DNA of 26,164 nt from CAG-791 sp963596015 (GTDB lineage Bacteria > Bacillota > Clostridia > Lachnospirales > Lachnospiraceae): contig CAVBJS010000039.1 in assembly GCA_963596015.1 (NCBI GenBank), positions 1-26,164 on the forward strand, written 5' to 3'. Position 1 is the first letter of the stretch; every line of letters begins with the position of its first letter. The position numbers were made by a program, and so were the translations under genes. Of this stretch, positions 8,414 to 16,141 are shown piece by piece. A model generated the notes under the pieces. The model did not search any database and had not been told where the DNA came from. It saw only the letters and a program-made list of their open reading frames with translations.

Positions 8414-8516
8414 TTGTACCTCCAGCTACAGATAATCGTTATTGTTCTGCCACCCGGCCGACGTCTTGACAGTAACAGATGACCAACCGGTCTTCAAAAA
8501 AACATATTAGATAATT

Positions 8517-9599
8517 TTACACCACATTGCCGGCTCTGTCCACGAGTATCCACCCCTTCCAGTAATCATGCATCGTATCCGGATCATAGGTCTGGGTATT
8601 CTTGTGCACGGAAGGTCTTACCTGCAGCTTGTCCTCCCGGGGATTTAATCTGGCCCCCCAGAAACTGAAGGTGGAGTTGGCACAGATATTGGCCCGGCAG
8701 CAGGACATAAGCTGCATATCCAAAAGGCTGTCTTTGCCGGTATTCCAGTCAATGACCGTATTTTCCTCCTGCTGCAGGCCAAAGTGCAGGGTTTTGGCAT
8801 AGGCCGGATCGTCGGAGAAAATATAAAAGTGCATTTTTATAGAATGGGTTGCTTCCCCATCTGCTTCCTGCTCCTTTTGGGGCAGGTGCCTTTGTGACTC
8901 TGTCTGGTCCTGTGTCTGATCCTGCGCCTGTGCCTGATCCTGTGCCTGTTTCTTGGCCCGGTCTGCTGTGGCAGCCGGGGTGCACGCCGACTGCATAAGG
9001 CTCCGGCGCAGGGCCTCCACGGCTCCTTCGTAATATTCCGGTGTGCAAATGCCGCCTAACAATGAGGCATTGGCTGCATCCAGATAATCCCCTCTTCGGA
9101 TATGGATGCTCACGGCGATCTCGTCGGGATCTGCCATCTTTGCCATGCATGCGCTGTTTTTCTCATTTACGGATGACTGGGCACTCTCCGGAAAGACGAA
9201 CAATTCCCGCAGCTGTCCTAAAATATCCTCGTAGTATTTTTCACAGGCAAAATAGCCGCACAGATAGCCATCCTTTTTCTGCAGCAGCGTATCATCATAG
9301 ATCTGATTTTCCTGATAGCGCTGCACCCGTCCCGGCAGTAGCTTTCGAAATATTTTCCCCGTCAGGGAATCCTTGCCTGTCAGGGACTGCTTTTCCTCCG
9401 GGGTGCAGGTGCGGTAGGGAAGATCCTGAAAATAGGACAGCTCCAGTGCCCGGCGGGCATAGACATTTTGCTGGGCCTCCGGGTCCTGAAACCAGGAAAG
9501 GTCCAGCCTGGCCTCTGTTCCCAGGGAAAGATACTTTCTGTAAAGTGCATATTGCTGCATCTGATTGCCGAGTCCACCGGCCACTTGAATAATGATCAT
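8517..9599 (-). CDS. Alpha-1,2-fucosyltransferase, GT11 family
   Basis: A 360-residue GT11 protein, expected to transfer fucose from GDP-fucose in alpha-1,2 linkage to a glycan acceptor in the cytoplasm. All family landmarks are present: GGLGNQMQQYA from residue 8, GYFACEKYYED near 115-125, HIRRGDY at 166-172, FSDDPAYA at 261-268 and ANSTFSFWGARLN at 307-319. It is longer than the usual 290-300 residues because of an insertion at about 205-252 that contains eight CAG-NNN hexamer codon pairs (Gln alternating with Ala, Asp or Thr). The insertion falls between the HIRRGDY strand and the FSDD strand, probably in a surface loop. SD AGAAAGG precedes the ATG. Confidence 0.94.
   Translation of the reverse strand: MIIIQVAGGLGNQMQQYALYRKYLSLGTEARLDLSWFQDPEAQQNVYARRALELSYFQDLPYRTCTPEEKQSLTGKDSLTGKIFRKLLPGRVQRYQENQIYDDTLLQKKDGYLCGYFACEKYYEDILGQLRELFVFPESAQSSVNEKNSACMAKMADPDEIAVSIHIRRGDYLDAANASLLGGICTPEYYEGAVEALRRSLMQSACTPAATADRAKKQAQDQAQAQDQTQDQTESQRHLPQKEQEADGEATHSIKMHFYIFSDDPAYAKTLHFGLQQEENTVIDWNTGKDSLLDMQLMSCCRANICANSTFSFWGARLNPREDKLQVRPSVHKNTQTYDPDTMHDYWKGWILVDRAGNVV
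8901..8948 (-). repeat. In-frame hexanucleotide repeat, Gln-X dipeptides
   Basis: Eight tandem six-base units of the form CAG-NNN (GCA, GAT, GCA, GCG, GAT, ACA, GAC, ACA) encode residues 218-233 of the GT11 fucosyltransferase. Imperfect units of this kind can expand or contract by slippage without breaking the frame. Confidence 0.85.
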
Positions 9600-9618
9600 A
9601 GGTGCCTTTCTGTTTGGA

Positions 9619-9657
9619 TTATTGTTCAGACGCCGCCTGCCGTGGGCTGAACAATAA
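9619..9657. other. Intergenic hairpin with 11-bp perfect stem
   Basis: TTATTGTTCAG at 9619-9629 pairs perfectly with CTGAACAATAA at 9647-9657 around a 17-nt loop. It fills most of the 66-nt gap between the GH88/105-like gene and the GT11 gene. There is no U-run after it on the minus strand, so it is more likely an mRNA processing, stability or translation element than a terminator. Confidence 0.7.
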
Positions 9658-9665
9658 AAACGTAT

Positions 9666-10805
9666 TTATAACGACGCAAGGAAAGCCAGGGCCGCTCCCT
9701 GTCCCCAGGGATAAATGCCATACCGCTGGGGATGCTCCGCAAAATCGATACATTCCGCCAAGGCCCCGTCTACTGCTCCTTTTTCCGTCACGTAGCCCAT
9801 AAGGAAATCTGCGATCCGACCGGTTTTGTCCTGTTGCCAGATCCGGCCTCTCAGAGCATAGCCGATCATAGCGGTGGCGGAAGTATCTGCCGTACTTTCC
9901 ACCGCCTCCAGCTGCCAGGAGAAGCCTCCGTCCTCTCTCTGATAGTCGGCGACTTTGCCTGCTATCCTTGTATACAGACTTTCTATCTCTTCATAGGACG
10001 GATCATCGCAGGGTGTGGTGTCCAGGAAAACGCGCATACCCAGCAGCAGCCATCCTACCGCTCTTCCCCAGCCGATCAGACCCTTCTTTACCCCTTTATT
10101 TTCCTTTATCTCATAGCCGTGATAGGGCAGATCCATACCTGCGGCCATCCCGTAATGAGCAAAGGAAAGCAGCTGCTTAGCCGCCAGCTCTCTGGCCTTG
10201 GTATCTCCGGAGAGCTGTGCATATTTGGATAAGAACATGCTGCTTTGTCCCACGCCGTCTGCCAGAATAAGAGAATTGCCTCTGCCGGGCCGGTAGATCA
10301 GGGTTTCTTTCTCATCTTTATCCATCTTATAGAGAGCCCCCGCCAGCTTCGCCGGTTCCTCTCCCCATTTACCCGTCCGCTCACAGTAGCGCAGCAGCAC
10401 ATACCCCAACAACGCATCGTCCAGGTAAGTCAATTTTATCCCTTCCGTGACCCACTGCTCCAGTCGGCCGGAGAGAGCTTCCTGGGCCATACAAATGGCT
10501 CTGATGGTTTGGTTTTTGTCAACGCCGTCACCAATGCCAATATCTGCGCTGCCATTGGTAACCGCATTTTTTTTCTCATCCACAGGCAGGCCCTTCTGGG
10601 CTGTCTCGATATATTCCTCCAGTCCCAGTGCCAGAAGTCCTGCCGGCCAGAAATAGGGATCCCGCTTAGCAAAGCCTCTGCCCAGGAGCTGCTTTACTTT
10701 CTTCTTTGCCTCTTCCTTTGCATCAAAGGCGGCATATCTCCGAAGCTGCCCGGCACTCTCTGTGACAATGACAGGCAGAATCGTATTTAGCTGTTGATCA
10801 TTCAT
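9666..10805 (-). CDS. GH88/GH105-like six-hairpin glycoside hydrolase
   Basis: A 379-residue alpha/alpha-barrel protein resembling unsaturated rhamnogalacturonyl/glucuronyl hydrolases (YteR/YesR, GH105). Visible landmarks are LADGVGQSSMFL with D183 (the family's acid region), WGRAVGW at 246-252 (usually WGRGNGW), STADTSATAMIGYAL at 304-318 and YPWGQGAALAFLA at the C-terminus. There is no signal peptide, so it stays in the cytoplasm. The family removes 4,5-unsaturated uronic acids left by lyases, which is odd inside a biosynthetic operon. It may edit or recycle intermediates, or may have lost activity. The start is set by AGAAAGGTAACT before ATG at 10805; the longer frame to 10865 would translate a repeat hairpin. 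Confidence 0.82.
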   Translation of the reverse strand: MNDQQLNTILPVIVTESAGQLRRYAAFDAKEEAKKKVKQLLGRGFAKRDPYFWPAGLLALGLEEYIETAQKGLPVDEKKNAVTNGSADIGIGDGVDKNQTIRAICMAQEALSGRLEQWVTEGIKLTYLDDALLGYVLLRYCERTGKWGEEPAKLAGALYKMDKDEKETLIYRPGRGNSLILADGVGQSSMFLSKYAQLSGDTKARELAAKQLLSFAHYGMAAGMDLPYHGYEIKENKGVKKGLIGWGRAVGWLLLGMRVFLDTTPCDDPSYEEIESLYTRIAGKVADYQREDGGFSWQLEAVESTADTSATAMIGYALRGRIWQQDKTGRIADFLMGYVTEKGAVDGALAECIDFAEHPQRYGIYPWGQGAALAFLASL

Positions 10806-10819
10806 AGTTACCTTTCTGT

Positions 10820-10838
10820 GCCGCAGCTTGTCTGCGGC
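10820..10838 (-). promoter_or_regulatory. Hairpin-SD module upstream of the GH88/105-like gene
   Basis: On the minus strand GCCGCAGACAAGCTGCGGC forms a 7-bp stem with an ACAAG loop. It is followed by A, 13 nt containing AGAAAGG, then the ATG at 10805. The same hairpin and the same spacing occur before the GT17 gene at 25349. Confidence 0.8.
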
Positions 10839-10908
10839 ATCAACGCCGTTTATGTTACAGCACACGTTCCATCTTAAAGAAATGCTATCAATGTGCCACC
10901 TTCCATGC

Positions 10909-12444
10909 TTACTTGCGGCTGCGGGCGGAAAGTCGGCTCATGATACCGTCCCGCAGATAACAAAATTCCTTTGATCTGCCGTACAGAAGATAAAAAACGC
11001 CGTTAAACAGCACGGTTATGATCAGCCCCATGGCGATAAAGGTCACGATATTTACCTGGGCCATCACCCTCCGGGAAATAACCTCACATACCCCGATCAC
11101 CCCGGCCATAACCGCTACATGGCCCAGGGTCTGGGCGAAGTAGGAATAGGCCTTTTTCTCAAAGCACAAATGGTAGATGATCACCGGCTTGGTAATATTG
11201 GCGATCAGGCCCGAGACCACAGTGCCCACATAGATGCCGGTCAGCCCGATCTTTTGCACCAATACAATGGAGAGGACCAGGTTTACCGCTCCCTGGATCA
11301 GGGTCAGGTATTTATCCGGCTCAAAAATGCCTGCCGCCGTCTTGTAATTGCTCAGTACGATCCGGTCTCCTTTGAAGTAGAAATCCGTCAGGATCAGCAC
11401 CAGGGCTGAGGTGGGGATCACCCAGGCATCTCCCAGCCAGATGCCTCGGATAAAGGGCGTCAGCAGTACGAACAGTGCTGTCACGATATAGCCATAGACC
11501 CAGGAAGCCACAAATCGATAGACCATAAACATATCATACTGCTTCTGTCTCCCTTCTGTGGCAATGAGATTGCCGAAGCTGGAGATCACATTATTCAGGA
11601 TGATATTCACAAAGTTGGCGATGGTGTTGATCACCAGATTGTAGTTATCCACAATACCGGACATGGCCACGTTGATAAAGGCGGAAATGATGATGGTATC
11701 CGTCTGCAGTCTGGCCACATCCCCCACCTTGTGCAGCACCAGTGCCCTTGTCTTGGCCCATACCTCTCCGCTTTCCTCTTTGGTCAGCTCGGTGACCTTT
11801 TTATCCAGCAGATAGGGATACATATGGTTTAAGTAGCGGTTGACAAACAGCTTCTGCAGCAGCTGCACAGCGGCGTCTGTCAGCAGATAGCAGTAAAAAT
11901 TCCGGGTAGTGACCAGGATCAGGATCTGCAGCAGCACCGTAATGACCTTGGTAATGGTATTGATATTGGTCTGGATATAATTTTTCTGCTCCGCATTGAC
12001 CAGACTGTACTTATAGGCCACGAAATAGCTGCTGACCGTGTTAAACAGAAAGATCAGGTAGTACAGGGTCAGGTCCCGGGCTGTCACGTGGCCCGGATCC
12101 TTGATCAGATATTTCAGGAAAGGGGCGATGGCAAGGCCAATGACCGCTACCACCATAGCGATCACGTAGTAGGCCTTCCGGTACATCAGCATGTAGGACT
12201 TGATCTTCTCTGTGTCTTTTCTGGCCACCGGTCCGTAAAGACTGAAGTTCAGCGCTGTGCCGATCCCCAGCTCCGCCATGGACAAAATAGACAGGATATT
12301 GGTATAGAGACTGTTGACACCCAGCAGCTCCGCACTCAGATAGTGGATAAAGATAGTCCGCAGAATAAAGGACATGATCGCGGTGGCAAAGGTACCCACA
12401 TAGCCGAATAATATGTTGATCAGTGCTTTTTTTGTTCTTCCCAT
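10909..12444 (-). CDS. Wzx-like polysaccharide flippase (MOP superfamily)
   Basis: A 511-residue integral membrane protein with roughly twelve to fourteen hydrophobic helices, the usual length and layout of Wzx/RfbX lipid-linked oligosaccharide translocases. The N-terminal segment INILFGYVGTFATAIMSFIL and the LLGVNSLYTNILSILSMAELGIGTAL region are typical of Gram-positive Wzx proteins, with short charged loops (ARKDTEKIKSYM) between helices. It would move the finished undecaprenyl-pyrophosphate-linked repeat unit to the outer face of the membrane for polymerisation. It is the only flippase in the window and pairs with the polymerase half of the 21184-23421 protein. The SD is remote and weak (AAGGTAAC then 10 nt), so translation may depend on upstream context. 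Confidence 0.92.
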   Translation of the reverse strand: MGRTKKALINILFGYVGTFATAIMSFILRTIFIHYLSAELLGVNSLYTNILSILSMAELGIGTALNFSLYGPVARKDTEKIKSYMLMYRKAYYVIAMVVAVIGLAIAPFLKYLIKDPGHVTARDLTLYYLIFLFNTVSSYFVAYKYSLVNAEQKNYIQTNINTITKVITVLLQILILVTTRNFYCYLLTDAAVQLLQKLFVNRYLNHMYPYLLDKKVTELTKEESGEVWAKTRALVLHKVGDVARLQTDTIIISAFINVAMSGIVDNYNLVINTIANFVNIILNNVISSFGNLIATEGRQKQYDMFMVYRFVASWVYGYIVTALFVLLTPFIRGIWLGDAWVIPTSALVLILTDFYFKGDRIVLSNYKTAAGIFEPDKYLTLIQGAVNLVLSIVLVQKIGLTGIYVGTVVSGLIANITKPVIIYHLCFEKKAYSYFAQTLGHVAVMAGVIGVCEVISRRVMAQVNIVTFIAMGLIITVLFNGVFYLLYGRSKEFCYLRDGIMSRLSARSRK

Positions 12445-12558
12445 TCTTTCTCTGTTACCTTACTGCTTATCTTATTGCTTTACTTTTCAGGCGCCGGTCA
12501 AACGGCAGGACGGCGGCATGTATTTTGCTTGGGGGATCCGGAACTTCCGGCTCATTAC

Positions 12559-13758
12559 CTACCGGTAAAGATCCAGGATCGCCTTTCCGTTTTCCAGTGC
12601 CCTTGCTTTGTATTCCGGCATTTTTTCCTGCAGTTGTCTGCGCAGAAGCTCCTCATTTTGGTAAAGCCAGTCAAAGCCTTCTGTCAGCTGGGCGGGATCG
12701 TGCAGATCCTGCACCGGCAATACATAGTGCTCCTGGGTGCCGAAAAGGTCCTGTGCGATGCCTCTGGCCTTCACGGAATAGCCTAACACCATGGTAGGCA
12801 CGCAGGTGGAGTAGGCCGCTATGGTAGCGTGGGTCCTGGCGCCGATAAAGAGACGGCACCGGCTGATATAGCCCTTTAATACCTCGGCCGGTGCATCCTG
12901 CAGCAGCACTACTCTGCCTGTGGAGGTGAATTTATCATAGAGCTGTTTCAAAGGCTGCCGGTCATCATTGGCCGCCCAGACCACATGGGGGATCAGGGCG
13001 ATCTGCATGTCTGTGGTATCTATGATATGCTGCAGCAGTGCTTCATAGCTGCGCATAGTCATACCCTGCTTCTTTTCATAACCGGTTACCATAGGGCTTA
13101 CATTGATACCCACGGTTTTGCCGGGCACAAAGCCTTCCGGCAGGGGCTTTTCCATGACAGGCAGCGTAAAAGCCGGATCCGGCACCAAAAGCACCTGGTC
13201 TTCGGAAATCCCCTGATCCCGCAGGGCCTGATAGGTCAGACTCTCTCTGGCGAGGATCAGCCGGTATCGCTTCATATCTGCTGTCAGTTCCGGATGTTCC
13301 TTAAAAAGGGACGGCTCAATGGAGCATCCGAGGAGCATGGTGATGGTCCCCTGGCGGTTTAACATACTGTTAGCCAACTGCAGGTCATGAAAAAGGGTGG
13401 GATAGCAATAATTATCGCCGCCGATGGAAACCGCCAGCTTCGGTGCTCCCTTTCCCGTGATAGAGCGAAAGCGGAAACGCAGGAAGGATTCCTCATCTCC
13501 CGTCAGCTTCCGATAGCCGTAATAGAGCACATGCTGCAAAGGGTAGCGGTCTATGGGCCGCTCCGTTTCCAGCGCTGCCAGCTGTCCCGGAATATTCTCC
13601 CTGTCCTCCTGGGGGTTGCAGCTCACCAGTCGGATCTTTTCCTCCGGCAGCATCCGCAGCAGACTGTCTGCAATGGCCTCACAGCCGTGATTGCCGCTGC
13701 CGGCATACATATAAAAAGCGATTCCTCTTTTTTTCATACTGTTCACACTATCCCCCAT
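12559..13758 (-). CDS. Polysaccharide pyruvyl transferase family protein
   Basis: A 399-residue soluble protein of the PS_pyruv_trans family (CsaB/ExoV/WcaK type), which adds ketal-linked pyruvate from phosphoenolpyruvate to a sugar. Landmarks are the N-terminal YMYAGSGNHGCEAI glycine loop (16-29), SIGGDNYCYPT, VPDPAFTLP, GINVSPMV and the C-terminal RLFIGARTHATIAAYSTCVPTMVLGYSVKARGIAQDL block. The pyruvate would give the polymer a negative charge. The start is uncertain: ATG at 13758 lies exactly at the end of a family A repeat without a clear SD, while GTG at 13746 has GGGGGA four bases upstream and a second ATG sits at 13737. All three leave the domain intact. Confidence 0.9.
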   Translation of the reverse strand: MGDSVNSMKKRGIAFYMYAGSGNHGCEAIADSLLRMLPEEKIRLVSCNPQEDRENIPGQLAALETERPIDRYPLQHVLYYGYRKLTGDEESFLRFRFRSITGKGAPKLAVSIGGDNYCYPTLFHDLQLANSMLNRQGTITMLLGCSIEPSLFKEHPELTADMKRYRLILARESLTYQALRDQGISEDQVLLVPDPAFTLPVMEKPLPEGFVPGKTVGINVSPMVTGYEKKQGMTMRSYEALLQHIIDTTDMQIALIPHVVWAANDDRQPLKQLYDKFTSTGRVVLLQDAPAEVLKGYISRCRLFIGARTHATIAAYSTCVPTMVLGYSVKARGIAQDLFGTQEHYVLPVQDLHDPAQLTEGFDWLYQNEELLRRQLQEKMPEYKARALENGKAILDLYR

Positions 13759-13820
13759 TTCTGAGCAGCTTTGCTGCGAAGAGACGACGAGAATTTCAGA
13801 TTCTCATCTTCCATCAATGG
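13755..13820 (-). repeat. Family A composite repeat, copy before the pyruvyl transferase
   Basis: About 60 nt matching positions 1-60 with a handful of substitutions. On the minus strand it reads as the hairpin GATGAGAAT with ATTCTCGTC, then TCTTCGCAGCAAAGCTGC (stem GCAGC/GCTGC), then TCAGAAATGG, so the repeat's last bases supply the first candidate start codon of the next gene. It fills the gap between the GT2 gene and this one. Confidence 0.85.
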
Positions 13821-13828
13821 AAATGGAC

Positions 13829-14875
13829 CTAGCCCCTTCTCCGACATTTTCTTATTTTTCCATAAAGACTGCAATAGATCCCCGGTGCCAACAGATACAG
13901 CCTGACCTTCAGACGATATCCTCCGGGTAGTGCCTTATCTGCTCCCGGTATCTGCAGATAGCTGCGAAGCTTTTCTACAATGATCTTTCGCTCCTCATGG
14001 TAACATATGCCGTTTTTGTCTGTCAGCTTTCCTGCCACCAGCATGGCGGAAATACACTGGATGGACGCTATCCTGCTCTGCACTGCCTTTTTTTCCCAAA
14101 GTGCGGGAAACTGTTTTTCCAGGAAGTGCTGCGCCCTCTCCCAGCAAATGGCCTGGTCCATAAAGGAAGGCGTATAAGGTCTTTCCATGGCCCCTGCCGG
14201 ATTATGATAATAGGCATACAAGGGCGTATCGATACGGGCGATCTTACGTGCTTTGGGCAATAGAGAGAGAAGAAAGAACATATCCTCTCCAATGGTCAGA
14301 TCCTCCGGGAAACGTTGATCACCAATCAGCTCCCTGTCAAAGATCTTACTCCAGATCCTGGTATCGGACTGCAGGATCCCCTCCTGCACAAACTCTTCCC
14401 CGGTATACAGAGTGACCTTGTCTTTGCTTCTCTCTGTCTGTACCTGCTCCATAGCCTTTTCTTTTTCCTGCAGCATGGAAAGCGAGGGCAGCTCCCCATA
14501 GGTCCAGAAACCGCAGCCGGCGATCTGACTGCCGGTATCCTGTGCCAGTTCCAGCAAGGTCCGTACCAGGTCAGGCATCATCATATCATCCGCATCCAGA
14601 AAGGTGATCCACTCTCCTTTCGCCAGCGCAAGTCCCACGTTCCGGGCACCGGAAACACCGGGTGCCTCCCGGTGCGCCAAGTGCACCCTGGGATGGGCAG
14701 ATGCCAATTTCTCACACAAACGGCCTGTCTCATCCTGAGAGCCGTCATCGATCAGCAGGATCTCCAGATTCTTCCAGGTCTGGGCCAGTGCACTGCCCAC
14801 CGCAGCCTCTAAGGTAGCTGCCGCATTATGAACCGGTATGATGATGCTTACCAGAGGCTCTTTTTCTCCGCACAT
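13829..14875 (-). CDS. GT2 family glycosyltransferase
   Basis: A 348-residue GT-A glycosyltransferase. The canonical N-terminal domain has SIIIPVHNAAATLE starting at residue 10, LIDDGSQDETG at 41-51, GVSGARNVGLALAKGEWITFLDADD ending at 97 (the DXD-type metal site is DADD) and the later ED motif in DLTIGEDMFFL. The C-terminal 100 residues are helical and basic, ending KIRKCRRRG, probably for membrane association. ATG at 14875 is preferred because GGAG lies six bases upstream; a TTG four codons earlier is possible but overlaps that SD. It is preceded by a 131-nt gap with a hairpin. The donor sugar cannot be told from sequence. Confidence 0.9.
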   Translation of the reverse strand: MCGEKEPLVSIIIPVHNAAATLEAAVGSALAQTWKNLEILLIDDGSQDETGRLCEKLASAHPRVHLAHREAPGVSGARNVGLALAKGEWITFLDADDMMMPDLVRTLLELAQDTGSQIAGCGFWTYGELPSLSMLQEKEKAMEQVQTERSKDKVTLYTGEEFVQEGILQSDTRIWSKIFDRELIGDQRFPEDLTIGEDMFFLLSLLPKARKIARIDTPLYAYYHNPAGAMERPYTPSFMDQAICWERAQHFLEKQFPALWEKKAVQSRIASIQCISAMLVAGKLTDKNGICYHEERKIIVEKLRSYLQIPGADKALPGGYRLKVRLYLLAPGIYCSLYGKIRKCRRRG

Positions 14876-14983
14876 TTCTCTCTCCAAACTCTGTCTCCTG
14901 TTTTCCTTATGCTTCTTTACTTTTCACCGGTATCCCGTTTCCGTAATGATCCGCAGACGCATCTAAATTTTTATCGGAAAAGG

Positions 14984-15002
14984 ATCCTGCACACCGCAGG
15001 AT
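14984..15002. terminator. Hairpin directly after a stop codon, possible weak attenuator
   Basis: ATCCTGC at 14984-14990 pairs with GCAGGAT at 14996-15002 around a 5-nt loop. On the minus strand it begins four bases after the TAA of the upstream GT2 gene and is followed by CCTTTTCC; on the plus strand it is followed by ATTTTT. The short stem and broken T-run suggest partial termination or 3'-end protection at most, since the operon clearly continues. Confidence 0.4.
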
Positions 15003-15006
15003 ATTT

Positions 15007-16071
15007 TTACACGGACGCCTTTTTCGCCTGCCTTTTCTTCTGCAGCTGAAAGATCCGGCGGACCAACAGAATTCTTGCTTTATCCGGTCGCTTCATCATA
15101 AATGCGATGAGCTGATTCGCCCGCTCTTTTACGGGCAAATGGCAGCGACGCAGCAGTCCCGGTGTATCCTCCTGTCTGCACAGCTGCTGTATTCTGGCGC
15201 AGCTGTCCTTGCTGCTGTTTCGAAGTTCATTTTTCATGACCAGCATAAAGAGAAAAAGGAACTCGCCCTCTGCCTGACGCTTTGCCTCCGGCACCTTTTT
15301 ATCCTGCAGTACCTGCTCTATGATATTGCGAAGCCGCCGGATATTGTCATACAATCCCGGATCACTGGCATGTACCATGGAGGAGGCCTCATAGACATAA
15401 TGATAGCCATAGCAGTCATCCAGTATCACCACCCGCTTCGCATCCAAAAGGGTAGGCAGTACGATGTTCACATCCTCTCCCATGCGGATGGAAGGATCAC
15501 AATAGTGCAGATTTTGTTCCAGCAGTTCTCTGGAAAAGAGCTTCATGCACCGGGAAAGGATCACCGTTCGCTCCTCCCGGCCCAGAATGCAGCCGAAGAT
15601 CTCCTGCCGCAGCTTTTTCTCTTCATAAATACCGGGGGCAGCACCGTTTTTCTTTTTCTCACTGGTCCCCAGCCACTCTCTGTCAATGACATAGCTGCCG
15701 CAGATCACCTGCCGGTCTTCCCATTCCGGATGCTCCGGACAGGGAAGGGCCGCCGCCAGCTTTTCCAACATATCCTGCTCAATCCAGTCATCACTGTCCA
15801 CGAAGGCCAGGTAAGGGGCACTGCTCTCCTGTACGCCCCGCATCCAGGTCTTCATCAAGCCCTCGTTTTTCTTGTGGATCACGTAGACTCTGCCATCCTG
15901 CTGTGCGATCCGGTCACAGATCTCCCCGCTGCCGTCCGTGGCCCCGTCGTCGATGAGCCACAGCTCCAAATTATGATAAGTCTGCCCCAGGATACTCTCT
16001 GCACACCGCTCTACTGTCCTGCGATTATTATAAACCGGCACGATCACCGCCAGTTTTCTCTGCTCATTCAT
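15007..16071 (-). CDS. GT2 family glycosyltransferase
   Basis: A 354-residue GT-A enzyme with VIVPVYNNRRTVERC (9-23), LIDDGATDGSGEICD (39-53), HKKNEGLMKTW and the metal-binding AFVDSDDWIEQD (89-100). The C-terminal region is Lys/Arg-rich and ends with RRIFQLQKKRQAKK, which may hold it at the membrane. It resembles the capsule GT2 enzymes that add hexoses to lipid-linked intermediates. It has GLMKTW where most relatives have GxSxARN before the DXD strand, so the donor-site loop is atypical. It starts after a family B repeat, with AGGAAG upstream of ATG at 16071. The substrate is unknown. Confidence 0.9.
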   Translation of the reverse strand: MNEQRKLAVIVPVYNNRRTVERCAESILGQTYHNLELWLIDDGATDGSGEICDRIAQQDGRVYVIHKKNEGLMKTWMRGVQESSAPYLAFVDSDDWIEQDMLEKLAAALPCPEHPEWEDRQVICGSYVIDREWLGTSEKKKNGAAPGIYEEKKLRQEIFGCILGREERTVILSRCMKLFSRELLEQNLHYCDPSIRMGEDVNIVLPTLLDAKRVVILDDCYGYHYVYEASSMVHASDPGLYDNIRRLRNIIEQVLQDKKVPEAKRQAEGEFLFLFMLVMKNELRNSSKDSCARIQQLCRQEDTPGLLRRCHLPVKERANQLIAFMMKRPDKARILLVRRIFQLQKKRQAKKASV

Positions 16072-16085
16072 CTTTCGCTTCCTAT

Positions 16086-16141
16086 GCCGCTGTTTATCTG
16101 CGGTAACGTGAGGAGAATCTCGCGTAGGTTAATTCTCCGAT
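16086..16141 (-). repeat. Family B composite intergenic repeat, copy 2
   Basis: Matches 1036-1090 along its length with scattered substitutions. The GGAGAAT/ATTCTCC stem is kept, the alternative CGTGAG/CTCGCG stem is kept through a G-U pair, and the second hairpin (ACCGCAGATAAACAGCGGC on the minus strand) is partly degraded. The stop codon of the upstream membrane-protein gene lies inside the repeat (16129-16131). Confidence 0.82.

Noticed and set aside
8414..8516. Possible internal promoter before the radical SAM gene (TTGAAG, 17 nt, TACTGT on the minus strand)
   Set aside because: The -10 match is poor (three of six) and the similarity could easily be chance in a 103-nt gap. The T-run there also has no preceding hairpin, so it is not a terminator. 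I see nothing else in this gap apart from the GGAGG ribosome site.
12445..12558. CCGGAAGTTCCGG palindrome between the pyruvyl transferase and flippase genes as an operator
   Set aside because: It is a single short palindrome with no second copy, no promoter beside it, and downstream of a translated gene; chance is sufficient. The rest of this 114-nt gap shows nothing else apart from the weak ribosome site.
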